Notes: generated from the sequence alone by a model not told the origin. Shown: positions 1 through 6,906, counted from the stretch's first letter. The stretch: DNA of 11,124 bases from Chloroflexota bacterium (GCA_008501785.1 QQUD01000918.1:1-11124), one strand, 5' to 3'. Numbers and translations: made by a program.

Positions 1-423
1 TATGTGCTGCCAGCTCCAGGGAAATTCCTTGACAACGATCTGTCAACCAAACCAGATGCCTTGTGTCATTTGCTAGATGTTGTTACCCAGGCCGGATTTG
101 AGGTTGTTATTGATACTGGCTCACACTTGACCCCGTTAACGATGGGGGTGCTGCGTCGGGCTGAGACGGTTTTTGTAATTACCACCGGACAGCCCGTCGC
201 CAATAAAATGTTGAATGGATTTATCGAATCAGCCGAAAAATTGCGTCTCTCGGTAAATCGCATCATGCCAATTGTGAATCAGATTCATGGTCATAACGAC
301 CGAATTGAACTTTTCCGAATGCCAGTTGCACAAATACCTCGTGTAAACGAGAAATCACGCACACGTTTATGGATGCAAGAAAACGGTATCCGTAAAATGT
401 TAGCGATTGCATTTCCCCACTAA
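1..423 (+). CDS. CpaE/MinD-like ATPase, C-terminal part (5' truncated by window edge)
   Basis: The frame is open from the first base (TAT GTG CTG reads Y-V-L), so the gene starts upstream and only about 140 C-terminal residues are visible. The segment VVIDTGSHLTPLTMGVLRRAE followed by TVFVITTGQPVANKMLNGF matches the second half of the P-loop ATPase fold of CpaE proteins: a hydrophobic strand ending in D-x-G, a helix, then a strand ending in TT and a helix bearing N-K/R. CpaE proteins are MinD/ParA relatives that localize tad-type pilus or secretion machinery at the inner membrane. The Walker A motif and any receiver domain would lie outside the window. The polypeptide ends in a basic stretch (KSRTRLWMQENGIRKM). 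No neighbour here belongs to a tad cluster, so the role is inferred from sequence only. A generic ParA/MinD ATPase is the alternative. Confidence 0.6.
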   Translation, partial: YVLPAPGKFLDNDLSTKPDALCHLLDVVTQAGFEVVIDTGSHLTPLTMGVLRRAETVFVITTGQPVANKMLNGFIESAEKLRLSVNRIMPIVNQIHGHNDRIELFRMPVAQIPRVNEKSRTRLWMQENGIRKMLAIAFPH

Positions 424-434
424 ACAGGATTTTT

Positions 435-492
435 AAACCTGACAGGTTTGGGATAATATTCGTTAATAAAAATGTATAAAACCTGTCTGGCT
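435..492. repeat. Paired palindromic intergenic element (AAACCTG half-sites)
   Basis: AAACCTGACAGGTTT (435-449) is a palindrome of two 7-bp arms around a central A. A degenerate second unit, AAACCTGTCTGGCTT (478-492), has the same left arm and a central T. The pair lies 11 nt after the stop codon of the CpaE-like gene, separated by an AT-rich spacer. It may act as a transcription terminator hairpin or be a dispersed repeat. The rest of the 424-607 gap shows no gene and no convincing promoter. Confidence 0.55.
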
Positions 493-607
493 TGATTGAT
501 TTAAGATGAATCGATAGGTTGTGCATCTACCTTGGCCCCGGTTTTTAAAAGCTTTTGCCATCTTACGAACCAAATTCACCATAAGTTGGCGAACAAGAAA
601 GAGTTAA

Positions 608-1963
608 ATGGAAAAAATACAAAATAACCTCTATGTGATAGGTCATGTAAATCCAGATACCGATTCAATTGCGGCCGCAATGGGGTATGCTTGGCTGTTG
701 CAAGACCAAATGGATGAAACCGTGATTCCTGCACGGGCGGGACAGCTCAACCCGCAGACAACTTGGGTGCTAAATCATTTAAAATTAGAGCCACCCATGC
801 TGTTGTCCGATGCCTCACCGCGTTTCGGAGCAATTGTGCAAAGATTTGATGCCACGACACCGGATCGGCCGCTACGAGATGTATGGGCAATTGCCAATAA
901 AACTGGTGGTATTGCCCCTGTGTTAAATCCTGATGGAACGCCTTATGGGTTAGTGACTGTTTTGAGCCTGTTTCGATTTTTACAAGAATCGGTTGGCGTT
1001 CATCCGAGACGTGAGGAAATGCAGCTATCAGAGATTATGGAACGGCCGTGTTCTGAAGCGTGTGATACGGGTGCTGCCAAATTCCAAAAAAACACGCGCA
1101 TTCGGGATGTCATTTCCAAAATTTTGCATGATGAGCGCACTGAATTTTGGGTTGTGGATGAAAACGGCCGTTATGAAGGCATTTGCCGTCAGCGGGACGC
1201 ACTCAATCCCCCTCGTTACCGCCTCGTACTCGTCGATCACAACGAGCCACGCCAATCGCTTGGCTCCATCGACGAAGCCGACCTGTATGAAATCCTCGAT
1301 CACCACCGGCTCGCCAATTCGACAACCCGTACGCCAATTCGTTTCACAGTTGATGTGGTTGGCAGCACTTGCACCCTGGTTTCCGAACGCATCAGCGAAG
1401 CCGGACTCAGTGCTCCACCAGCGCTCGCGGGATTGCTCCTGGCTGGACTCATTTCCGACACCCTCATGCTCACATCTCCCACCACAACCCCCCGTGATCA
1501 TAAAGCTGCCGAACGGCTTGGCCGCTGGTCATTTATGCGTGGCGCACCCTTAGACGGCGAATCATTTAAAACATTTGGCGAAAAAGTAATATCCGCTGGC
1601 GCAGGTTTGGCATCTCGTGCGCCCAAAGAAATTATTACGGCCGATTTCAAGCTCTACGATGTGGCTGGCATCAACTTTGGCGTCTCTCAAGTTGAGGTTG
1701 TTAATCGCAGTCAGATTCAAGAATATTTACCCGATCTAAAACAAGCCATGATTGAGCTGCGAGACAGCAAGGGACTTAATTTCATGGTGCTCATGATTAC
1801 CGATGTGGTGCGCAGTGATAGCTATCTCCTTCTCTCCGACGAGATTCCAGCCCTCGAGGACTTACCATACCCCCGCCGTCCTGACGGCACCCGCAGCGCT
1901 GAAGGGGTTGTTTCTCGCAAAAAGCAGCTATTGCCCATGTTGTTGGGGGCACTTGAGGGATAA
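608..1963 (+). CDS. ppaC: Manganese-dependent inorganic pyrophosphatase (family II, DHH) with inserted CBS region
   Basis: This 451-residue cytoplasmic enzyme should hydrolyse pyrophosphate to two phosphates, pulling biosynthetic reactions forward. The N-terminal DHH domain starts with GHVNPDTDS (12-20), whose His and Asp residues bind the metal ions. It continues with VDHNE (209-213) and the diagnostic DHH (231-233), then GLISDT (280-285) and the TSPTTTPRD loop. The DHHA2 domain closes with SRKKQ (436-440), the substrate-binding signature of family II enzymes. Between the first motif and DHNE lies an insert (about 85-205) containing PVLNPDGTPYGLVTVLSL and FWVVDENGRYEGICRQRDAL, which read as two CBS half-modules. 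CBS-pyrophosphatases are regulated by adenine nucleotides. With about 120 residues the insert has room for one CBS pair but not for the DRTGG domain found in longer members. A purine-rich stretch (AAGAAAGAG) precedes the ATG. It stands alone between two gaps. Confidence 0.93.
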   Translation: MEKIQNNLYVIGHVNPDTDSIAAAMGYAWLLQDQMDETVIPARAGQLNPQTTWVLNHLKLEPPMLLSDASPRFGAIVQRFDATTPDRPLRDVWAIANKTGGIAPVLNPDGTPYGLVTVLSLFRFLQESVGVHPRREEMQLSEIMERPCSEACDTGAAKFQKNTRIRDVISKILHDERTEFWVVDENGRYEGICRQRDALNPPRYRLVLVDHNEPRQSLGSIDEADLYEILDHHRLANSTTRTPIRFTVDVVGSTCTLVSERISEAGLSAPPALAGLLLAGLISDTLMLTSPTTTPRDHKAAERLGRWSFMRGAPLDGESFKTFGEKVISAGAGLASRAPKEIITADFKLYDVAGINFGVSQVEVVNRSQIQEYLPDLKQAMIELRDSKGLNFMVLMITDVVRSDSYLLLSDEIPALEDLPYPRRPDGTRSAEGVVSRKKQLLPMLLGALEG

Positions 1964-2042
1964 AGCAAAATCCGTTGGAGCTAAGTAAGACATATGGTGG
2001 TTTGATATTTCGGGCATGAGCTCTTTGACTAATTTGACCTGA

Positions 2043-2067
2043 ATTGAGGTTATCTATAGACCTCAAT
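2043..2067 (+). terminator. Hairpin after the pyrophosphatase gene
   Basis: ATTGAGGT (2043-2050) and ACCTCAAT (2060-2067) form a perfect 8-bp stem with a 9-nt loop, 80 nt after the stop codon of the pyrophosphatase gene. No run of T follows on the + strand (the next bases are CGAAAAG), so it is not a textbook intrinsic terminator. It could also be an operator-like inverted repeat. The remaining sequence up to the ArsR gene is AT-rich, with two GTAATT direct repeats (2142-2147 and 2158-2163) spaced 16 bp apart. I see no clear -35/-10 pair. Confidence 0.35.
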
Positions 2068-2195
2068 CGAAAAGTGCAATGCTCCCCGTGATAAATGACA
2101 CTACTTTCAGCCGAAACCCCAGCTTATATTAAAGATAATTCGTAATTAAGAAAATATGTAATTGCTTAAATTGAAGAATAGCTGCGGAGCAAAGC

Positions 2196-2510
2196 ATGGA
2201 TGCTGAGCTTAGAGTATTGGCAGAATGTCAAGCTGCGATTTGCAGTGTTTTTGCCAATCCTCGACGAGTGATGATTTTGTGGACGTTGGCAGAACGAGAA
2301 AAGTCAGTCAGTGAGATTGCCTCGGCTGTTGGCATTTCCCTGCAAAACACATCTCAGCATTTACAGTTGATGAAAGGGAGAGGCGTCCTCGATTCACGCC
2401 GGGAAGCGCAAACGATTTACTATCGACTTGCTGAAAACGAACCTGCGAAATCGTGCCTCCTCTTGATGCAAGCACACCAAGCAAAAGCAAACCGCAAGCG
2501 CTCAATTTAG
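2196..2510 (+). CDS. ArsR-family winged-helix transcriptional regulator
   Basis: This 104-residue protein has the compact ArsR fold: helix 1 (about 3-20), FANPRRVMILWTL (19-31), the recognition region VSEIASAVGISLQNTSQHLQLMKGRGVL (38-65), and the wing SRREAQTIYYRLAE (67-80). ArsR proteins are usually dimeric repressors released by metals, sulfur species or other ligands. The classical helix-3 metal site (ELCVC type) is absent. Cysteines are at 11, 16 and 87. Positions 11/16 and 87 lie in the first and last helices, which pack at the dimer interface in this family, so a thiol or persulfide switch is possible. This is inferred. The gene starts 36 nt before the TusA-like gene and is co-directional, so it probably regulates the sulfur/Hdr operon and itself. 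The start is supported by GGAG at 2186-2189. Confidence 0.88.
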   Translation: MDAELRVLAECQAAICSVFANPRRVMILWTLAEREKSVSEIASAVGISLQNTSQHLQLMKGRGVLDSRREAQTIYYRLAENEPAKSCLLLMQAHQAKANRKRSI

Positions 2511-2538
2511 TTTTTTTATTGAGATTATTTAGACCCAT

Positions 2539-2543
2539 GGAGG
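2539..2543 (+). promoter_or_regulatory. Ribosome binding site deciding the start of the TusA-like gene
   Basis: GGAGG lies before a doubled start ATGATG. The spacing is 3 nt to the first ATG (2547) and 6 nt to the second (2550). The second ATG is therefore the more likely initiation codon, giving an 87-residue product. Confidence 0.6.
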
Positions 2544-2546
2544 TAA

Positions 2547-2813
2547 ATGATGTCTGTTAGTGCAATTGATCTAGCTAATATTGAAGCTGCGAAGGTTATC
2601 GATGCCCGTGCCAGTGCTTGCCCCGGCCCCTTGCTAGAAGCCAAAAAAGGGATTGGCGGCGTTAAAGTGGGTGAGGTACTAGAAATTTGGTCCGGCAGTC
2701 CACAAACAAAAAATAATATCCCCAAATGGTGCAAAAAAGTGGGCCATGAATATCTGGGACACCTCACAGCCGACGGAGGCTATGATCAACTGTTTGTGAA
2801 ACGCGCAAAATAA
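2547..2813 (+). CDS. tusA: TusA-family sulfur carrier protein
   Basis: The 88-residue product has the TusA signature: VIDARASACPGPLLEAKKGI (17-36), where the Cys of CPGP (C25) is the persulfide-carrying residue. It continues with VGEVLEIWSGSPQTKNNIPKWCKKVGHEYLG, the second strand and helix of the small two-layer fold, and has a second Cys at 62. TusA proteins receive sulfane sulfur from desulfurases, rhodaneses or DsrE-type proteins and pass it on, in tRNA thiolation, molybdopterin synthesis or dissimilatory sulfur metabolism. Next to HdrA/Qmo-type genes the dissimilatory role is more likely than tRNA modification. This is inferred from context. The second ATG (2550) is probably the true start. 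The stop is followed 24 nt later by the MvhD-like gene. The family call is firm; the partner is not known. Confidence 0.88.
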   Translation: MMSVSAIDLANIEAAKVIDARASACPGPLLEAKKGIGGVKVGEVLEIWSGSPQTKNNIPKWCKKVGHEYLGHLTADGGYDQLFVKRAK

Positions 2814-2827
2814 AAACGCGCATTCTC

Positions 2828-2833
2828 GGGGAG
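2828..2833 (+). promoter_or_regulatory. Ribosome binding site deciding the start of the MvhD-like gene
   Basis: GGGGAG lies 3 nt before the first ATG (2837) and 6 nt before the second (2840) of another doubled ATGATG start. As in the TusA-like gene just upstream, the spacing favours the second ATG. Confidence 0.55.
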
Positions 2834-2836
2834 AAA

Positions 2837-3274
2837 ATGATGAACCAAGACCCCAAGATTCTCATTCTGGCAACGTTATCTGGCGGGTATGCCGGTGCCG
2901 ACTCTGTTGGGCAAGGACATTTCGATTACGCACCCAATGTTTATATCCTGCCGGTTGTCTGCCCAGCTATGTTCCCAGAAGATTTTTACTTGAGCACCTT
3001 TCAGAAGGGAATTGACGCCATTCTCGTCATGTACAGCGGAACAGATTGTCCTTACAAAGGGGGCGCAGAGCGCACGGCTGAAATCATCAACCAAGTTTAT
3101 CCCAAGATGAAGGAGCAAGGTCTGAATCCTCGGCGGCTGCGCTTAACGGCTATTTGCACGGTTTGTGTACGGCCGTTTCTCAACGAAGTCACCCAAATGA
3201 ATGATCTACTCCGTGAAATTGGACCGGTACAGGCCGAGTTAGCCGCAAGTATTCGTGAAAAGGAGCCGTTATGA
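2837..3274 (+). CDS. MvhD/FlpD-like hydrogenase iron-sulfur subunit family protein with altered cysteines
   Basis: The 145 residues align by eye with the delta-subunit family of methyl-viologen hydrogenase (MvhD), which carries one [2Fe-2S] cluster and hands electrons to HdrA. Recognizable blocks are YAGAD (18-22), YAPNVYILPVVCPAMFPEDF (31-50), FQKGIDAILVMYSGTDC (55-71), and GLNPRRLRLTAI (95-106). Known members have a Cys just before the YAGAD block and a Cys-containing GCHPGDC-type segment. Here the first is Gly/Ser (LSGGYAGAD) and the second keeps only C71. C42 is retained, and a new pair C107-x-x-C110 lies near the C-terminus. So four cysteines remain but in a different layout. In classical QmoB this domain is fused to the HdrA part; here it is a separate gene. 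It overlaps the short HdrA gene by 4 nt (ATGA), implying translational coupling and a shared complex. Confidence 0.8.
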   Translation: MMNQDPKILILATLSGGYAGADSVGQGHFDYAPNVYILPVVCPAMFPEDFYLSTFQKGIDAILVMYSGTDCPYKGGAERTAEIINQVYPKMKEQGLNPRRLRLTAICTVCVRPFLNEVTQMNDLLREIGPVQAELAASIREKEPL

Positions 3275-4590
3275 TCCAAGAAAATCGACACGTTGATTCA
3301 CTTGTGGTTGGCGGCGGCATCGCTGGGATGCAAGCGGCTTTGGATTTAGCCGACCAGGGTTATCAAGTGGCCCTGGTGGAAAAAGAAGCCAGCATTGGTG
3401 GCAAGATGATTGCCTTGAGCAAAGTCTTTCCGACGCTGGACTGCTGTAGCTGCATCACCACACCCAAAATGTCGGCCGTTGCCCACCACGAAAATATTCA
3501 GCTTTTTACGTATTGCGAAGTGCAGGCCGTTGCGGAAAGCGAAACTGGCTATACAGCTCAGGTTTTGCAAAAACCGCGCTATGTGAATAGTGATATTTGC
3601 ACCGGCTGCCGCCTCTGCGAATATGCATGCCCCATTGACGTACCCAACGAGTTTGACATGAATCTGGGCGCACGTCGCGCAATTGGTGTACCTTTTTCAA
3701 CGGCCGTTCCGCAAAAATCCGTCCTTGATATCGAAAACTGCATCCTGTGTGGCAAATGCGAAAAGGTTTGCCCGGTTGAAGGCTGCATTGATTTCACACA
3801 AACGGCAAGCATCTTTCATATCGACGCCAATGCAATCGTGTTAGCTACCGGCTATGAACTGACGCCCACTGACGCCAAAAAAGAGTACGGCGCGGGCGAG
3901 CTGCGTAACGTCGTAGATGCATTGACGGTGGAACGATTGTTGGCACCAACTGGCCCGTTTGGCCATGTGTTACGGCCGTCTGATGGCAAAGAACCGGAAT
4001 CCATCGCGTATGTGCAATGTGCCGGTTCCCGTGATCAGACATTGGGCGTCGAATACTGTTCGCGTATTTGCTGCATGTACGCCATCAAACAAGCGATGCT
4101 GCTTGCTGGGGCACTGCCTCTGGCCGACATCACCATCTACTACATGGACATTCGCACCTTTGGCAAGGGGTATGAGCAGTTCTACCAAAATGCCCGTGCT
4201 ATGGGTATCGAGTTTGTAAAAGGTAAAGTCGCTCGCATTCAGGAAGATGCAGACCAGACCCCCATTGTGCGCGTAGAATTGATTGATGAAGGGTCCAAAG
4301 TGGTCGAACAAGCGCACGATATGGTCGTACTCTCAGTTGGCATGATTCCTGGATACGATCCGCATCCAGTTTTTAATGTACCCGTTGCGTCCGATGATGG
4401 TTTTATTGACATTCCCGCACCCAACCTGGGCCCCTGTGTCACCAATCGCCCCGGCATTTTTGCGACAGGGACCGCTGTCGGACCGATGGATATTGTGGAC
4501 AGCATTGTGATGGCGGGGGCAGCGGCGGCGGAAACGGCCGCTTATCTGCAAAATGGGCAAGTTGATGAAAAGGAGCTAGTTCATGCCTGA
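3271..4590 (+). CDS. hdrA: Short HdrA-like (QmoA-like) FAD/iron-sulfur oxidoreductase subunit
   Basis: This 439-residue soluble flavoprotein has GGGIAG (14-19) for FAD, FPTLDCCSCITTPKM (53-67) as in HdrA, and an inserted ferredoxin domain with two complete [4Fe-4S] motifs (C110/113/116/120 and C157/160/163/167). The HdrA cluster signature C-x12-C-x3-CC follows (C250, C263, C267, C268; QCAGSRD...YCSRICC). It ends with the second FAD-contact region IFATGTAVGPMDI (397-409). It lacks the N-terminal TCHCGGN domain and the C-terminal ferredoxin of full HdrA, so its length matches QmoA (about 400 residues). QmoA/HdrA proteins pass electrons between a cytoplasmic partner and the membrane subunit. The start follows AAGGAG (3260-3265) by 5 nt. 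The gene overlaps its neighbours by 4 nt and 8 nt. An HdrA proper is the alternative name; the family is certain. Confidence 0.93.
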   Translation: MIQENRHVDSLVVGGGIAGMQAALDLADQGYQVALVEKEASIGGKMIALSKVFPTLDCCSCITTPKMSAVAHHENIQLFTYCEVQAVAESETGYTAQVLQKPRYVNSDICTGCRLCEYACPIDVPNEFDMNLGARRAIGVPFSTAVPQKSVLDIENCILCGKCEKVCPVEGCIDFTQTASIFHIDANAIVLATGYELTPTDAKKEYGAGELRNVVDALTVERLLAPTGPFGHVLRPSDGKEPESIAYVQCAGSRDQTLGVEYCSRICCMYAIKQAMLLAGALPLADITIYYMDIRTFGKGYEQFYQNARAMGIEFVKGKVARIQEDADQTPIVRVELIDEGSKVVEQAHDMVVLSVGMIPGYDPHPVFNVPVASDDGFIDIPAPNLGPCVTNRPGIFATGTAVGPMDIVDSIVMAGAAAAETAAYLQNGQVDEKELVHA

Positions 4591-6607
4591 CAAAGAGCTG
4601 CCTCGAGAAGAAATTCGAGTTGGTGTTTACACGTGCCACTGTGGCGGCAACATTGGCGATGTCGTTCGCTGTGAAGTCGTGGCCAAAGATTTAGGCCAGT
4701 TGTCCAATGTCGTTGTTTCACGCACCGACATGTCGATGTGTTCTGATGCTGGTCAGGCGTTAATCGAACAAGACATCAAAGAGAAAGGGGTGAACCGGGT
4801 CGTGATCGGGGCTTGTGCCCCATCCCTGCACGAACAAACTTTTCGTGGCACGGTGGCGCGTGCCGGTCTCAATCCCTATTTTTATCATCATGTAGGCATC
4901 CGTGAGCAAGACAGTTGGGTGCATCATGATCGTGACAAAGCGACAGCCAAGGCGACGCGCCTGATGATGGCTGGGATTGCCAAAGCCCGCCTCCTGGACC
5001 CATTGGAACCCATTCATTTGGAAGCGAAACAACACGCCTTGGTTATCGGTGGTGGTGTGGCCGGATTGCGTGCAGCGTGGGACATTGCGCGGCGCGGCAT
5101 CAAGGTGACACTGATCGAAAAATCACCGTTCCTGGGGGGACGCATGGCTCAATTGGAGTCCGTGTTCCCCACGGGAAAATCGGCGCGTGAGATGCTGGAT
5201 GGACTGATCAAACAAGTGGTGAATCATGCCAATGTGACGATTTACACGCAGGCAGAACTGGTGGAGATGACCGGATACGTTGGTGATTTTCAAGCAACAA
5301 TCCGGCAGCAGTCACGCGGACTTAGCGATGACATGGCTGAGGCGGCGATGGCGGCTTGCACAGTCGAACTGCCCAATGAGTTTGACTATGATTTGACCAC
5401 ACGCAAAGCAATTTATCGTCCATATCCGGGCTGCTATCCGCCTACACCAGCGGTTGATTGGGAACATTACACCGATGGGTGTATTCAGTTGAACGGGCAG
5501 CCACTGCATTTGGAGAACAAGCCAAAAACGTTCGACGTCACGGTTGGGTCCGTCGTGATGGCAACAGGTTTTAAGCCTTACGAACCGCATCCTGGCGAAT
5601 ATGGCTATGGCGAATTCCCAGAAGTGATGACGCTGCCTCGATTTATTCGCTTGTTGGCGCTGAATGGGATGCATGAAAAATTGGAATGGAACGGCCGTTC
5701 CGTCCGCAATATCGCCCTCATTCACTGTGTTGGCAGTCGGCAGGTAGATGGCATCAACCAGCCGCAGGCCGATGGTCAGATTAACAATTACTGCTCACGG
5801 GTTTGCTGCACAGCCACGCTGCACGCGGCTAACGAACTGCGGGATCGCTTTCCAGATGTCAATATCTTCGACATTTATGAAGACATTCGCACGTATGGCC
5901 GAGGGCATGAGGCATATTACACACAAGCATCACAAAACAGGGTGCGTTTCCTGCGCTTTCACGATGATGAGCTGCCACAAGTCACCGCTGCACCAGCAGA
6001 CGATGAGTATCCATTACTGGTCCAGGTTAAGGATTATTTGACCTGGGGTGAGGAGTTGGAATTGCCGGTGGACCTGGTTGTGTTGGCGGTGGGGATGATG
6101 CCAAATCCGGTTGATGATCTGCTTAAGCTGCTGAAAGTATCACCGGGAACAGACCGGTTTTTGTTGGAAGTGCATCCGAAGCTGCGGCCGGTGGAAACGG
6201 CCGTTCCCGGCATCGTTCTGGCTGGAACCGCACAAGGACCGATGAACATTCAAGAGAGTTGTGCGGCGGCAGGGGCTGCGGCGGCGAAGGTGGCAGGTTT
6301 GTTGAGCCAAGGACAGGTGGAGTTAGATCCATTTGTGGCTCAGGTGGACCCTGAATTGTGTGATGGAAGTGGTAAATGTGTTGAGGTTTGTCAGTATGAA
6401 GATGCGATTTCGCTGCGAAAGGTGGAGGTAAACGGCCGTTCTACACAAAAAGCAGTCGTGACCCCGGCCAACTGCGCTGGTTGTGGCGTCTGCGTTGGGG
6501 CTTGTCCGAACCGAGCCGTTGACTTAATGGGATGGCGGCTAAATCAGTATGAAGCCATGATCGACGCCATTGTTGCCGAAGCACCAATCCAACTGGAGGT
6601 AGCCTGA
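4583..6607 (+). CDS. hdrA: Long HdrA-like (QmoB-like) FAD/iron-sulfur oxidoreductase subunit
   Basis: The 674-residue protein has the full HdrA plan. The N-terminal domain contains TCHCGGNIGDVV (17-28), MCSDAGQ (52-58) and GACAPSLHE (76-84). The FAD site is GGGVAG (156-161) with LIEKSPFLGGRMAQ (177-190). The HdrA cluster motif is C382...C404-x3-CC (408-409) with a longer loop than usual. The C-terminal ferredoxin spans 585-650. Several ligands are missing: the inserted ferredoxin region (about 245-310) has lost its CxxCxxC motifs; the FPTLDC loop reads FPTGKSA; the first C-terminal motif is CDGSGKCVEVCQ with Ser at 596; and REQDSW has Asp where HdrA usually has Cys. The second C-terminal motif is intact (C631/634/637/641). 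Classical QmoB has a fused MvhD domain, which is absent here. It probably pairs with the short HdrA encoded just upstream. AAGGAG lies 7 nt before the ATG. Confidence 0.92.
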   Translation: MPDKELPREEIRVGVYTCHCGGNIGDVVRCEVVAKDLGQLSNVVVSRTDMSMCSDAGQALIEQDIKEKGVNRVVIGACAPSLHEQTFRGTVARAGLNPYFYHHVGIREQDSWVHHDRDKATAKATRLMMAGIAKARLLDPLEPIHLEAKQHALVIGGGVAGLRAAWDIARRGIKVTLIEKSPFLGGRMAQLESVFPTGKSAREMLDGLIKQVVNHANVTIYTQAELVEMTGYVGDFQATIRQQSRGLSDDMAEAAMAACTVELPNEFDYDLTTRKAIYRPYPGCYPPTPAVDWEHYTDGCIQLNGQPLHLENKPKTFDVTVGSVVMATGFKPYEPHPGEYGYGEFPEVMTLPRFIRLLALNGMHEKLEWNGRSVRNIALIHCVGSRQVDGINQPQADGQINNYCSRVCCTATLHAANELRDRFPDVNIFDIYEDIRTYGRGHEAYYTQASQNRVRFLRFHDDELPQVTAAPADDEYPLLVQVKDYLTWGEELELPVDLVVLAVGMMPNPVDDLLKLLKVSPGTDRFLLEVHPKLRPVETAVPGIVLAGTAQGPMNIQESCAAAGAAAAKVAGLLSQGQVELDPFVAQVDPELCDGSGKCVEVCQYEDAISLRKVEVNGRSTQKAVVTPANCAGCGVCVGACPNRAVDLMGWRLNQYEAMIDAIVAEAPIQLEVA

Positions 6608-6906
6608 TGAGCACGAGAGAAGACGCAAAAAAAAGAGCCATTTTCCTCAAACGCCTGCGAGAGCAGCACAAAGAGACCGTGACTCGATCACAGGCATTGC
6701 TAAAAGATCAAAAAGCAATCCGCCGCCAAATTTGCCAGCCGACGCGAGAAGAGCCGAAAACGATCCCTGAAATTGCCAAAATCACCGACATACCGGCGCA
6801 TGAAGTACTTTGGCACCTGACAGCGATGAAAAAATATGGCCTCGTTGTCGAAACCGGCATGTGTGGTGAATATTATTTGTACCAACGGGTGGAGGGTAAG
6901 AAATGA
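6607..6906 (+). CDS. Small winged-helix protein embedded in the Hdr/Qmo operon
   Basis: The 99-residue product begins with a charged, probably helical segment (3-40, rich in Lys/Arg/Glu). A winged-helix region follows: KTIPEIAKITDIPAHEVLWHLTAMKKYGLVVE (51-82) with a wing GMCGEYYLYQRV (84-95). Two Cys are present at 43 and 86. Its ATG overlaps the stop of the long HdrA gene by 1 nt (TGATG), and its own stop overlaps the start of the QmoC-like gene by 4 nt (ATGA). GGAGG sits 7 nt upstream. The fold suggests DNA binding, but the position between two structural subunit genes with coupled translation suggests it is made together with the complex. It could be a regulator, an assembly factor or an accessory subunit. 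I cannot tell these apart from sequence. Confidence 0.8.
   Translation: MSTREDAKKRAIFLKRLREQHKETVTRSQALLKDQKAIRRQICQPTREEPKTIPEIAKITDIPAHEVLWHLTAMKKYGLVVETGMCGEYYLYQRVEGKK

Noticed and set aside
263..526. Open frame of 87 codons on the - strand covering the end of the CpaE-like gene and the following gap
   Set aside because: It runs through the palindromic element and the opposite gene, and has no domain or ribosome binding site.
1028..1501. Open frame of 157 codons on the - strand
   Set aside because: It is antisense to the pyrophosphatase gene, and its product is Gly/Ser/Arg-rich without a motif.
993..1553. Open frame of 186 codons on the + strand inside the pyrophosphatase gene
   Set aside because: It overlaps a gene with all family motifs, its translation has no recognizable domain, and it has no ribosome binding site.
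2142..2163. GTAATT direct repeats as an ArsR operator
   Set aside because: ArsR operators are usually inverted repeats, and in AT-rich DNA two 6-bp matches are weak evidence. They are mentioned only under the hairpin entry.
3970..4317. Open frame of 115 codons on the - strand inside the short HdrA gene
   Set aside because: It is fully covered by a strongly supported gene, and nothing in its product is recognizable.
5312..5725. Open frame of 137 codons on the - strand inside the long HdrA gene
   Set aside because: It is antisense to a conserved coding region and looks like a by-product of codon bias.
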